DNA of 64,000 nt from DATHTS01 sp041940425 (GTDB lineage: Bacteria; Acidobacteriota; Blastocatellia; Pyrinomonadales; Pyrinomonadaceae), in the NCBI GenBank assembly GCA_041940425.1, contig JBGTSF010000015.1, positions 7,032-71,031 of the forward strand, read 5' to 3'. Shown here piece after piece: positions 45,053 to 52,250 of this stretch (its first letter is position 1; every line of letters starts with the position of its first letter). A program made the position numbers and the translations under genes. The notes under the pieces are model-generated. The model worked only from the letters and a program-made list of their open reading frames with translations, was not told the origin of the DNA and did no database searches.

Positions 45053-46060
45053 ATGGCAATTAAAGTAGGTATTAACGGTTTCGGGCGAATCGGGCGCAAC
45101 ATTATGAGAACCGCGCTCGGCGATGCGGATTTCGATTTCGTGGCGGTCAACGATCTGACCGACACGAAAACTCTGGCGCATCTTTTGAAATACGATTCGG
45201 TGATGGGAAATCTCGAACAGGAAATCTCGGCGGACGGCGACACGATCAATGTTAACGGCGAAAGTTTTAAGGTTTTCAGCGAAAAAGATCCGTCGCTGAT
45301 TCCGTGGGAAGAAGTCGGCGCGGAGATCGTTATCGAATCAACCGGGCGGTTTACAAAAGCCGAAGACGCGGCGAAACACCTGCGCGGTTCGGTCAAAAAA
45401 GTCATCATTTCCGCTCCGGCAAAAGGCGAGGACGTAACGATCGTTCTCGGAGTCAACGAGGAAATGTATGACGCGGAGAAACACAACATCATTTCAAATG
45501 CATCGTGTACGACAAACTGTCTCGCTCCGGTTGCGAAAGTCATCCATGAAAAATTCGGAATCGAAAACGCTCTGATGAACACGATTCACAGTTACACGAA
45601 CGATCAGCAATTACTCGATCTGCCGCATAAAGACCTGCGCCGCGCTCGTGCCGCCGGGCTTTCGATGATCCCGACCTCGACCGGCGCGGCAAAAGCCGTT
45701 GCACTAGTCATTCCCGAACTTGAAGGAAAATTCGACGGAATTTCGGTTCGTGTTCCGACACCGAATGTTTCGCTCGTTGACGTGGTGATGAATCTCGAAA
45801 AGGAAACCAGCACGGAAGAAGTCAATCAGGTTTTGAAAGACGCGGCGAACGAAGAATTAAAAGGCATTCTCCAATTCAGCGAAGAGCCGCTTGTTTCCAT
45901 TGATTTTCGCGGCAATCCGCATTCTTCGATTGTTGACGCGGAAAATACGAAGGTCATCGGCGGCAAAACCGTCAAAGTCCTTTCGTGGTATGACAACGAA
46001 TGGGGCTATTCGTGCCGCGTCCGCGATCTGGTGAAATTTATCGCCGACAAAGGATTGTAA
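45053..46060 (+). CDS. gap: Glyceraldehyde-3-phosphate dehydrogenase
   Basis: Glycolytic enzyme of 335 residues. The NAD-binding N-terminus (VGINGFGRIGRNIMR), catalytic Cys152 in SNASCTTNC, the THSYT-like segment NTIHSYTNDQQLLD, and WYDNEWGYS near the end are all present. It leads the glycolytic run gap-pgk-(insertion)-tpiA-secG. Confidence 0.97.
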   Translation: MAIKVGINGFGRIGRNIMRTALGDADFDFVAVNDLTDTKTLAHLLKYDSVMGNLEQEISADGDTINVNGESFKVFSEKDPSLIPWEEVGAEIVIESTGRFTKAEDAAKHLRGSVKKVIISAPAKGEDVTIVLGVNEEMYDAEKHNIISNASCTTNCLAPVAKVIHEKFGIENALMNTIHSYTNDQQLLDLPHKDLRRARAAGLSMIPTSTGAAKAVALVIPELEGKFDGISVRVPTPNVSLVDVVMNLEKETSTEEVNQVLKDAANEELKGILQFSEEPLVSIDFRGNPHSSIVDAENTKVIGGKTVKVLSWYDNEWGYSCRVRDLVKFIADKGL

Positions 46061-46065
46061 GTTTA

Positions 46066-46120
46066 GGGACGAGTGATGAGGGACGAGGGAAAAGAGATTT
46101 TTGCTCGTCCTTTTTATTTT
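46066..46120 (+). terminator. Heptamer array forming an intrinsic terminator after gap
   Basis: Heptads GGGACGA, GTGATGA, GGGACGA, GGGAAAA lie in register at 46066-46093. GGACGAG (46081-46087) pairs with CTCGTCC (46104-46110), which is followed by a T-rich run. The array thus supplies the stem of a terminator between gap and pgk. Confidence 0.75.
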
Positions 46121-46134
46121 AGAATTTTATAAAA

Positions 46135-47364
46135 ATGAATAAGAAAACGATCAAAGATATTGACATAAAAGGCAAGCGGGTTTTCATTCGTGTTGATTTT
46201 AATGTTCCCGTAAAAAACGGCGAGATCGAAGACGATACCCGCATCAAAGGCGCATTGCCCACGATACAATACGCCGTCGCACAAAGCGCGAAAGTCATTC
46301 TCGCATCCCATCTTGGCAGACCGATCAAAGACAAAAAGAAGGCGGAAGAAAAGGGAATGCCGTATGACGAAAGCAAATATTCTTTGAAACCCGTCGCCGA
46401 ACACCTGGCGAAATTGTCCGATTTCAAAGTTGAATTTGCAGAAAACAGCATCGGCGACCAAGTAAAGGAAAAAGTAAATAAACTAAACGTAGGCGAAGTT
46501 CTTCTGCTCGAAAACCTGCGGCTTCACGCCGGAGAAGAAAAGAACGACGCGGAGTATGCCAAACAGCTTGCCGAACTCGCCGACGTTTACGTCAATGACG
46601 CATTCGGCACGGCGCACCGGGCGCATGCTTCGACCGAAGGCATCACGCATCACGTTGACGACGCGGTTGCCGGGCTTTTGATGGAAAAGGAATTGAATTT
46701 TTTATCGAAAGCTCTGAACGATCCCGAACGCCCGTTCGTCGCAATCTTAGGCGGTGCGAAAGTTTCCGATAAAATTCCCGTCATCAAATCGCTGATCGAA
46801 AGAAAGGTTGACAAACTCCTGATCGGCGGCGCGATGGCTTATACGTTTTTCAAAGCAAAAGGCTACACGGTCGGAAAATCACTGGTCGAAGACCAAATGA
46901 TGCCGACCGCTCTTGAAATCGAAAAACAAGCTGAAGAAGCCGGAGTAGAACTCATTTTACCGACCGATCATCAGGTCGTTGATTCTTACGAACCTTTGAC
47001 TTCGCGCAAAACTATTCCGGTTGATTTTACGAATGCCGGACTCGTCGGTTTGGACATCGGCGAAGAAACGCAGGCGATTTTCAAGAGGGCTTTAGAAGGC
47101 GCGAAAACGATCGTCTGGAACGGACCGATGGGAATGTTCGAGGAAAAACCTTTCGATCAAGGCACGATCGCCATCGCCAAAGCGGTTGCCGAAGCGACCG
47201 AAGCGGGCGCGACTTCGATCGTCGGCGGCGGCGATTCCGTTTCAGCCGTCAACGAAAGCGGTCTGTCGGAAAAAATCTCGCACATCTCGACCGGCGGCGG
47301 CGCGACGCTCGAATTTCTTGCGGGCGACGAACTTCCGGGCGTGGCGGCTTTGGATGATAAATAA
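46135..47364 (+). CDS. pgk: Phosphoglycerate kinase
   Basis: Glycolytic kinase of 409 residues. Motifs: VFIRVDFNVP, ILASHLGRP, LGGAKVSDKI, WNGPMGMFE and the nucleotide-binding GGGDSVSAV with STGGGATLEFLAG. A short lysine-rich insertion after LGRP (KDKKKAEEKG) makes it a little longer than usual. It lies 74 bp after gap. Confidence 0.97.
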   Translation: MNKKTIKDIDIKGKRVFIRVDFNVPVKNGEIEDDTRIKGALPTIQYAVAQSAKVILASHLGRPIKDKKKAEEKGMPYDESKYSLKPVAEHLAKLSDFKVEFAENSIGDQVKEKVNKLNVGEVLLLENLRLHAGEEKNDAEYAKQLAELADVYVNDAFGTAHRAHASTEGITHHVDDAVAGLLMEKELNFLSKALNDPERPFVAILGGAKVSDKIPVIKSLIERKVDKLLIGGAMAYTFFKAKGYTVGKSLVEDQMMPTALEIEKQAEEAGVELILPTDHQVVDSYEPLTSRKTIPVDFTNAGLVGLDIGEETQAIFKRALEGAKTIVWNGPMGMFEEKPFDQGTIAIAKAVAEATEAGATSIVGGGDSVSAVNESGLSEKISHISTGGGATLEFLAGDELPGVAALDDK

Positions 47365-47403
47365 TTTCTTTGGTAATCTGCCGAAATAATTTAGAATGAT
47401 TTT

Positions 47404-47670
47404 ATGCAGCCGCAAGTTTTAACAATCGAAGAAGTCGCCGATTATTTACGCTTGCCTGAAGAAGTGGTTTTGCAGGAAGCGGTGCAGGGGCATCTTCCGG
47501 GCAGAAAGATCGCCGACACCTGGCGTTTTCTCAAGGACGCGATAGACGATTGGCTCAGAACGCAGGACAGCCGCGCGATTTTGCTGAGTCAAGCCGGAGC
47601 ATTGTCTGATGATGAGCGGATAGATCAATTTCTAGAAAAGATTTATGAGGAGCGCGGTCGTTCCGAATAA
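47404..47670 (+). CDS. Excisionase-type helix-turn-helix protein, probable antitoxin
   Basis: Small DNA-binding protein of 88 residues. The N-terminal part (VLTIEEVADYLRLPEE, GRKIADTWRFLKDAIDDWL) is a MerR/excisionase-like winged HTH. The C-terminal 35 residues are polar and could neutralise a toxin. It lies 6 bp before a PIN-domain gene, the spacing expected of a toxin-antitoxin pair. Confidence 0.8.
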   Translation: MQPQVLTIEEVADYLRLPEEVVLQEAVQGHLPGRKIADTWRFLKDAIDDWLRTQDSRAILLSQAGALSDDERIDQFLEKIYEERGRSE

Positions 47671-47676
47671 TAAACG

Positions 47677-48096
47677 ATGCACATACTCGACACCGACACT
47701 CTCACGCATCTGCAAAAAGGAAACGAACGAGTCAAAGCGCGTCTGGAAAGCGCGAACGATTACGAATTCGCCATAACGATCGTATCCAAAGCGGAGATTC
47801 TTCGCGGTCGCATCGAATTTCTATTAAAAGCCGAAGATTCGACAGCACTGGAAAGAGCGCAGAGGTTTTTTACCGAAAGTGAAAGACTTTTAGAACAGAT
47901 TCCGGTTGTCGGGTTTGATTCGGAAGCGTTAAAGAAGTTTGATGAACTCAGACAAAATAGCAAATACCGAAAAATCGGTCGCGCTGATCTACTGATCGCA
48001 AGTATTTGTTTGGCAAACCGCGCGGTTTTGGTTACGAGAAACGTCAAACATTTTAAGCAGTTTCCAAATTTGAAAGTTGAAAATTGGATTGATTAA
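47677..48096 (+). CDS. PIN domain ribonuclease, VapC-like toxin
   Basis: PIN-domain protein of 139 residues. It opens with ILDTDTLTHLQ (first acidic residue and TDT pattern), has Glu in SKAEILRG, and the acidic GRADLLIASICLANRAVLVTRN ending FKQFPNLKVENW. VapC toxins cleave specific tRNAs or rRNA. The partner is the HTH gene just upstream, not a typical AbrB- or RHH-type VapB. Confidence 0.87.
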   Translation: MHILDTDTLTHLQKGNERVKARLESANDYEFAITIVSKAEILRGRIEFLLKAEDSTALERAQRFFTESERLLEQIPVVGFDSEALKKFDELRQNSKYRKIGRADLLIASICLANRAVLVTRNVKHFKQFPNLKVENWID

Positions 48097-48114
48097 TTTT
48101 TGATTTTTTCATAA

Positions 48115-48741
48115 ATGTTGAATGACGAAAACACTATCTTGGAGCAGAGAAATTCCGCAGTTTATCTCGAATATCTGCTCGATCTGATGAATGAAAAGCC
48201 GGAATCGAGAGAAGAGATCGCGGAAACGGTCGAGCGTGTGTTCGGGCAGAAAAAAGCCGTGATGATTCTGGATATGAGCGGTTTTTGCAGTAAGACGCGG
48301 CATTTCGGCATTGTGCGCGTGCTTTCGATCATTTATCAAATGCGAACGATCATTCAGCCTCTCATCGAGCAGGGAAACGGGACTTTGATCAAAAGCGAAG
48401 CCGATAATTTATACCGCATCTTCGATTCCGTTACCGAAGCCGTCAATACGAGCTATAAAATTAACGAGTTTTTAGCCGGGAAAAATGAAACGATGGCAGA
48501 CGATTGCCGGATTTTCGTTTCCATCGGCATCGGTTACGGAAATATTCTTAACATCGAAAACAAAGACCTGTTCGGAAACGAAGTCAATCTCGCTTCCAAA
48601 CTGAGCGAAGACATCGGCTGTAAGGGCGATATTTTGTTGACCGAAAACGCGCTCGATGAATTGCGCCAGACCGAAGCCGTCGTGCTGGAAAAAACCATCG
48701 AGATTTCCGGCGTTTCCTTCCGTTATCATTCGATCATTTAA
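48115..48741 (+). CDS. Class III nucleotide cyclase domain-like protein
   Basis: Soluble protein of 208 residues that resembles the class III adenylate/guanylate cyclase catalytic domain: AVMILDMSGFC (first metal Asp), GTLIKSEADNLYRIF (substrate Lys and second Asp), VSIGIGYG and GNEVNLASKLSED (Asn kept; the usual Arg of the RxN region is Lys). No sensor domain is present apart from about 40 N-terminal residues. Activity is plausible but the altered residue leaves doubt. It lies 18 bp after the PIN gene. Confidence 0.75.
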   Translation: MLNDENTILEQRNSAVYLEYLLDLMNEKPESREEIAETVERVFGQKKAVMILDMSGFCSKTRHFGIVRVLSIIYQMRTIIQPLIEQGNGTLIKSEADNLYRIFDSVTEAVNTSYKINEFLAGKNETMADDCRIFVSIGIGYGNILNIENKDLFGNEVNLASKLSEDIGCKGDILLTENALDELRQTEAVVLEKTIEISGVSFRYHSII

Positions 48742-48863
48742 TTTTCCTTCCAAATTTGTATTCTGCACCCGAACGAATTATCTTAAATCATCCGATTTTC
48801 GGATGACTTGCCCATTACAACAGTTTTTCAGTTAAATTTTAATAGATAACAGGAGGAGATTTT

Positions 48864-49268
48864 ATGTTCAAAACAGCCGCGTTGGTTGGTTTTATTTTGG
48901 TAATGTCCTTTTTCGTTTCGGCGCAGAACAAAGATTATGAATGGCTGAACGGAACTTGGGAAGGCACGGCGTATCAGATTGACAGCGACACGATCTGGAC
49001 GATGCGTCTGACGGCTTCGGGCGGCAGGTATGCCATCGAATACCCGACGCTCAAATGCGGCGGTTCGTGGCGGATCGTCAGCCTGAGCCTCGAACGGGCG
49101 ACCTTCATCGAACGCATAAATCACGGCAGGGACAAATGCGTGGACGACGGCAATTTGATCATCGAAAGATTAAATGCCGACCAGATTTTGTTCCGCTGGA
49201 CTCTGCCCGACAGTCTCGAAGTGATGGCGACGGCGGTTCTTAAAAGAAAGCTACCGTTGAAGAAATAA
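48864..49268 (+). CDS. Small secreted protein of unknown function
   Basis: Product of 134 residues with a signal peptide (ALVGFILVMSFFVSAQ) and a strong AGGAGGAG ribosome site. The mature part starts with YEWLNGTWEGTAYQID, a pattern seen in small lipocalin-like or DUF1579-like beta-barrel proteins. It has two cysteines (CGGSW, DKCVDD) that could form a disulfide. Family not firmly recognised. Confidence 0.72.
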   Translation: MFKTAALVGFILVMSFFVSAQNKDYEWLNGTWEGTAYQIDSDTIWTMRLTASGGRYAIEYPTLKCGGSWRIVSLSLERATFIERINHGRDKCVDDGNLIIERLNADQILFRWTLPDSLEVMATAVLKRKLPLKK

Positions 49269-49329
49269 AGCATCAGCAGATTAAATAAGCGAAATAGCCA
49301 GCAGATCACGTAAAAAAAAGAAATCTCAC

Positions 49330-49464
49330 GACCGGAGCGCAGGGAGCCTTGCCTGCATGAACGCGCTAGCGTTCAAAGTGAGTTTAATCAAATTCGACTT
49401 GAATTTATTAAATTGGTTTATGCCGCTACGCGCCGTTGCAGGCAAGGCTGCCTGCGCTCCGGTC
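49330..49464. repeat. MITE-like inverted-repeat element
   Basis: 28-nt arms at 49330-49357 and 49437-49464 are inverted copies with a single mismatch, starting GACCGGAGCGCAGG. The 79-nt centre contains smaller inverted repeats (an AACGCGCTAGCGTT palindrome-like core; TTTAAT/ATTAAA pairs). No open frame is inside. It may be a non-autonomous mobile element or a large RNA hairpin. The 512-bp gap 49269-49780 holds this element and the 21-bp array but no gene. Confidence 0.8.
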
Positions 49465-49513
49465 GAAAACGCCCGATTTTTTATTTTTTTGATCTACTGA
49501 TAGTTGATTGTCA

Positions 49514-49660
49514 GACAAAAATGGCTTCCTGTAAGAAGAAAATCCTTTCCTGCAAGACAAAAATCCTTTGGTGTAAAGCCTTGCAATAAAGGTGTAAGAC
49601 AAAAATCCTTTCCTGCAAACTCTTGCAAGTTTCCTGTCAGTTATTGCAAAAAAGGTTTGA
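49514..49660. repeat. Seven-unit 21-bp tandem array
   Basis: Seven consecutive 21-nt units in exact register, the clearest being at 49535-49555, 49556-49576 and 49598-49618, with the core AAAATCCTTTCCTGCAA. Later units diverge but keep TTGCAA or CCTG landmarks. A minus-strand frame through it only reflects the repeat. The remainder up to 49780 shows just a ribosome site for the next gene. Confidence 0.82.
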
Positions 49661-49780
49661 ATCCGCGCCATAAATAAATATTAAAAAAATCTATGCAAAA
49701 GCGTTTCTGCGGTTCGTCCTTTCTGCGTTCCCAAATCTTCAGAGGAACTATCACATTACAAAAAAGGAGATTAAATAAAT

Positions 49781-50146
49781 ATGGCAAACAAGAAAACTAG
49801 GCAGTTAAGCCCGAAACAGTTGCAGGAAGACCTCGACGCATACGCCGGAATGCTGAGCCTTACGGATTACGCTCCGGCAAACGCGAGTTTTAACGCGGCA
49901 AGCGGACAAACCCTGTTCGCCAAAATGCAGGCGAGTCAGACCAAAGAAGTGCAGGACCATGCAGTCTGGCAGGCAAGCCGCGATGCCAAAGTTTCGGACG
50001 AATGGGAGTTTCACGATTTTGTCAGAAATATGCGGATTCAGGTCAAAGCCCAATACGGCGAAGATTCGGATCAGGTGCAGACAGTCGGACTCAAGAAAAA
50101 AAGCGAATATAAAAATCCGACAAAGAAAACTACGCCGACACCTTAG
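49781..50146 (+). CDS. Hypothetical protein
   Basis: Soluble product of 121 residues with no recognised domain. A good ribosome site (AAAAGGAG) precedes the ATG. The middle has a conserved-looking helical part (HAVWQASRDAKVSDEWEFHDFVRNMRIQV), followed by a lysine-rich tail ending in TTPTP. No signal peptide or membrane helix. It is followed by its own terminator, so it is probably monocistronic. Confidence 0.75.
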   Translation: MANKKTRQLSPKQLQEDLDAYAGMLSLTDYAPANASFNAASGQTLFAKMQASQTKEVQDHAVWQASRDAKVSDEWEFHDFVRNMRIQVKAQYGEDSDQVQTVGLKKKSEYKNPTKKTTPTP

Positions 50147-50163
50147 TCAAAAAACATTTACGG

Positions 50164-50197
50164 AAAACGGTTTGGTTAATTCCAAGCCGTTTTTTTT
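50164..50197 (+). terminator. Intrinsic terminator after the hypothetical gene
   Basis: Stem ACGGTTTGG with CCAAGCCGT around a TTAATT loop, followed by eight T's. Confidence 0.85.
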
Positions 50198-50239
50198 GTG
50201 TTAAAATGATAAGAAATTTTTCGTTAAATCATAAAATTT

Positions 50240-50824
50240 ATGGGCGTTCCGAAATTAAGACCAAAAATCTCGATTGAAGATTATCTCGAAAACGAAAAGA
50301 TCAGCGACGTGCGCCACGAATATATTGACGGCGAAGTGTTTGCGATGGCTGGCACGAGCAAAAGCCATAACCGGATAATCAGAAATCTTTTGAGCAAATT
50401 GCAAGGCAAACTGGGCGAGGTTGATTGCGAGGCGTTTTTTGTTGACATCAAAGTTTACGTCGAAAAATTCAATCGTTTTTATTATCCCGATCTGCTCGTG
50501 GTTTGCGGCGAAGATGCTGAAAGCGACTATTACACGACCAAGCCGAAACTGATCATTGAAGTTTTGAGTCCCAGCACTTCCTTGACCGACCGGCGCGAGA
50601 AAATGTTCGTTTATAAGGAAATCGAAAGCGTTGAAGAATATATCTTGATCGAGCAGGACAAGATTTACGCCGAAATTTACAGGCGCAGAGAAGGCGGCGA
50701 CCTCTGGGACTGGATCGAATACTTTCCCGAAGAAGAAATCGAATTTGCATCGGTCAATTTCAAAATGCTAATGTCTGAAATTTACGAAGGCGTAGAACTG
50801 CCCGAAAAAAATCCTTTTGAATAA
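50240..50824 (+). CDS. Uma2 family endonuclease-like protein
   Basis: Second Uma2 (DUF820) protein in the window, 194 residues and full length for the family. Signature parts: SIEDYLENEKISDVRHEYIDGEVFAMAG, SHNRIIRNLLSKL, FYYPDLLVVC (active-site Asp), LIIEVLSPSTS (Glu) and the end KIYAEIYRR. It lies 3 bp before tpiA and may share its transcript. Role unknown; nuclease activity is inferred from the fold. Confidence 0.9.
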   Translation: MGVPKLRPKISIEDYLENEKISDVRHEYIDGEVFAMAGTSKSHNRIIRNLLSKLQGKLGEVDCEAFFVDIKVYVEKFNRFYYPDLLVVCGEDAESDYYTTKPKLIIEVLSPSTSLTDRREKMFVYKEIESVEEYILIEQDKIYAEIYRRREGGDLWDWIEYFPEEEIEFASVNFKMLMSEIYEGVELPEKNPFE

Positions 50825-50827
50825 ACT

Positions 50828-51586
50828 ATGAGAAAACCTGTTATCGCCGGAAATTGGAAAATGTATAAACTGCACGACGAAGCGGTCAATACGGCTCTGG
50901 AATTGAAACCATTGGTGTCGAACGCGAATCATTGCGAGATAGTCATCGCGCCGGTTTTTACGGCTTTGAAAACGGTTGCAGATAGATTGGAAGGGTCGAA
51001 TGTAAAAGTTTCGGCGCAGGACTGCGCTCCCGTTTCCGAGCAGAGCGCGAACACGGGCGAAGTCTCCGCCGAAATGATAAAAGATGCCGGATGCGCTTAC
51101 GTCATCATCGGTCATTCCGAGCGGCGGCAGTTTTATAATGAAACGGATGCAAGCGTAAATCGAAAGACGAAAGCCGCTTTGCAGGCTGATCTGACGGCGA
51201 TCGTCTGCGTCGGCGAATCGCTCGAAGAAAGGGAAGCGGACAAGGCGGAATCGGTCGTAAAACGGCAGTTGGAAGGCGGTCTTGACGGTTTGACAGTTTC
51301 GGATATGAAACGTATCATTATCGCTTACGAGCCTGTTTGGGCGATCGGAACGGGTAAAACCGCCACGCCGGAACAGGCTCAAGAAATGCACGCTTTTATC
51401 CGAAAAACGCTGGCAGAATCGCACGGAAAAGAAACATCAGAAGAAATAAGAATTCTTTACGGCGGTTCGGTCAAACCGGAAAACATCGCGGAATTGATGA
51501 GCGAATCGGACATAGACGGGGCATTGGTCGGCGGCGCAAGCCTGAAAGCCGACAGTTTTGCAAAGATAGTTAATTACAAGAATTAG
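50828..51586 (+). CDS. tpiA: Triosephosphate isomerase
   Basis: Glycolytic isomerase of 252 residues. Catalytic Lys11 in AGNWKMYK, the His of IIGHSERR, Glu in AYEPVWAIGTG and the phosphate loop YGGSVKPEN and GALVGGASL are all present. It is separated from gap and pgk by accessory genes but keeps secG downstream. Confidence 0.97.
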   Translation: MRKPVIAGNWKMYKLHDEAVNTALELKPLVSNANHCEIVIAPVFTALKTVADRLEGSNVKVSAQDCAPVSEQSANTGEVSAEMIKDAGCAYVIIGHSERRQFYNETDASVNRKTKAALQADLTAIVCVGESLEEREADKAESVVKRQLEGGLDGLTVSDMKRIIIAYEPVWAIGTGKTATPEQAQEMHAFIRKTLAESHGKETSEEIRILYGGSVKPENIAELMSESDIDGALVGGASLKADSFAKIVNYKN

Positions 51587-51589
51587 TTA

Positions 51590-51660
51590 ATTGAAATAGT
51601 TAATCGTTAAGCGAATCGAATTTTATTAACCATTAACCATTAACCATTAACCATTAACAA
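51590..51660. repeat. Heptamer array (ATTAACC family) before secG
   Basis: Four near-perfect ATTAACC heptads at about 51628-51656. The preceding stretch read on the opposite strand also gives heptads (TTAACGA, TTAACTA). The last unit ends a few bases before the secG ATG, so no ordinary ribosome site is present. Confidence 0.8.
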
Positions 51661-51661
51661 A

Positions 51662-52108
51662 ATGGCTTACTTTTTATACGGATTATTTTTTGTTTCCTGC
51701 ATTGTTCTGATCGTGTCGGTGCTTCTTCAGCCCGGAAAGACGGATGCGGGCGCGCTGTTTACGAGCAATATTTCAAGCACGGCGTTTAACCCGCGCGGCA
51801 CGCAGACGATTCTGGCAAAGATCAGCATCACGGCGGCGGTCGTCTTTATGCTCTCGGCTTTGTTTCTTTCGATGCCCGCTCTGACCGGCGGAATCTCGGT
51901 TCTGCAAACGACCAGCCCGGACGAACCGACCGCAACCGCGCCGGCTCTGACCGACGCTGATGCGAATACAACCGTTGACCCGAATGCGGCAACTAATACC
52001 GCTTTACAGCCGAATGTAACGGTCAATACGGGCGGCGTTACCGGCAACACGACGGAAACGAATTCGGCAACCGCTCCGGCGGCGAACACCGCTAATACAA
52101 ATCAATAG
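51662..52108 (+). CDS. secG: Preprotein translocase subunit SecG
   Basis: Small subunit of the SecYEG channel. The first 75 residues are a normal SecG: two membrane helices (FFVSCIVLIVSVLL and a second before SMPAL) flanking QPGKTDAGALF. The tail of about 70 residues is a low-complexity Thr/Asn/Ala-rich extension, likely disordered, which makes the protein 148 residues instead of the usual 75-110. It lies between tpiA and tRNA-Leu. Confidence 0.92.
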   Translation: MAYFLYGLFFVSCIVLIVSVLLQPGKTDAGALFTSNISSTAFNPRGTQTILAKISITAAVVFMLSALFLSMPALTGGISVLQTTSPDEPTATAPALTDADANTTVDPNAATNTALQPNVTVNTGGVTGNTTETNSATAPAANTANTNQ

Positions 52109-52123
52109 TTTGTTTGAAAATCT

Positions 52124-52208
52124 GCTGAGGTGGCGTAATTGGTAGCCGCGTACGTTTGAGGGGCGTATGGAGAAATCCGTGCGGGTTCGAGTCCCGCCCT
52201 CAGCACCA
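52124..52208 (+). tRNA. tRNA-Leu(GAG)
   Basis: Acceptor GCTGAGG (52124-52130) pairs with CCTCAGC (52198-52204), followed by A and an encoded CCA. The anticodon stem TACGT/GCGTA encloses loop TTGAGGG with anticodon GAG at 52158-52160. A variable arm (GGA-GAAA-TCC) and the T stem GCGGG/CCCGC with TTCGAGT mark a class II leucine tRNA. Confidence 0.97.
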
Positions 52209-52213
52209 AAGAT

Positions 52214-52250
52214 AAAAAGACAGGTTTTTTATGCCTGTCTTTTTTGATTT
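52214..52250. terminator. Bidirectional intrinsic terminator
   Basis: Stem AAAAGACAGG with CCTGTCTTTT around TTTTTTATG and a flanking T-run. It ends the secG/tRNA transcript and, with the A-tract on its other side, can also stop the MCE operon from the minus strand. Confidence 0.85.

Noticed and set aside
49514..49660. Possible CRISPR array.
   Set aside because: Units are directly adjacent 21-mers with no spacers, and no cas gene lies in the window.
49426..49671. Minus-strand frame of 81 codons with a repeating peptide.
   Set aside because: It runs through the 21-bp tandem array and part of the inverted-repeat element; no ribosome site or known domain, and the periodic peptide follows from the DNA repeat.
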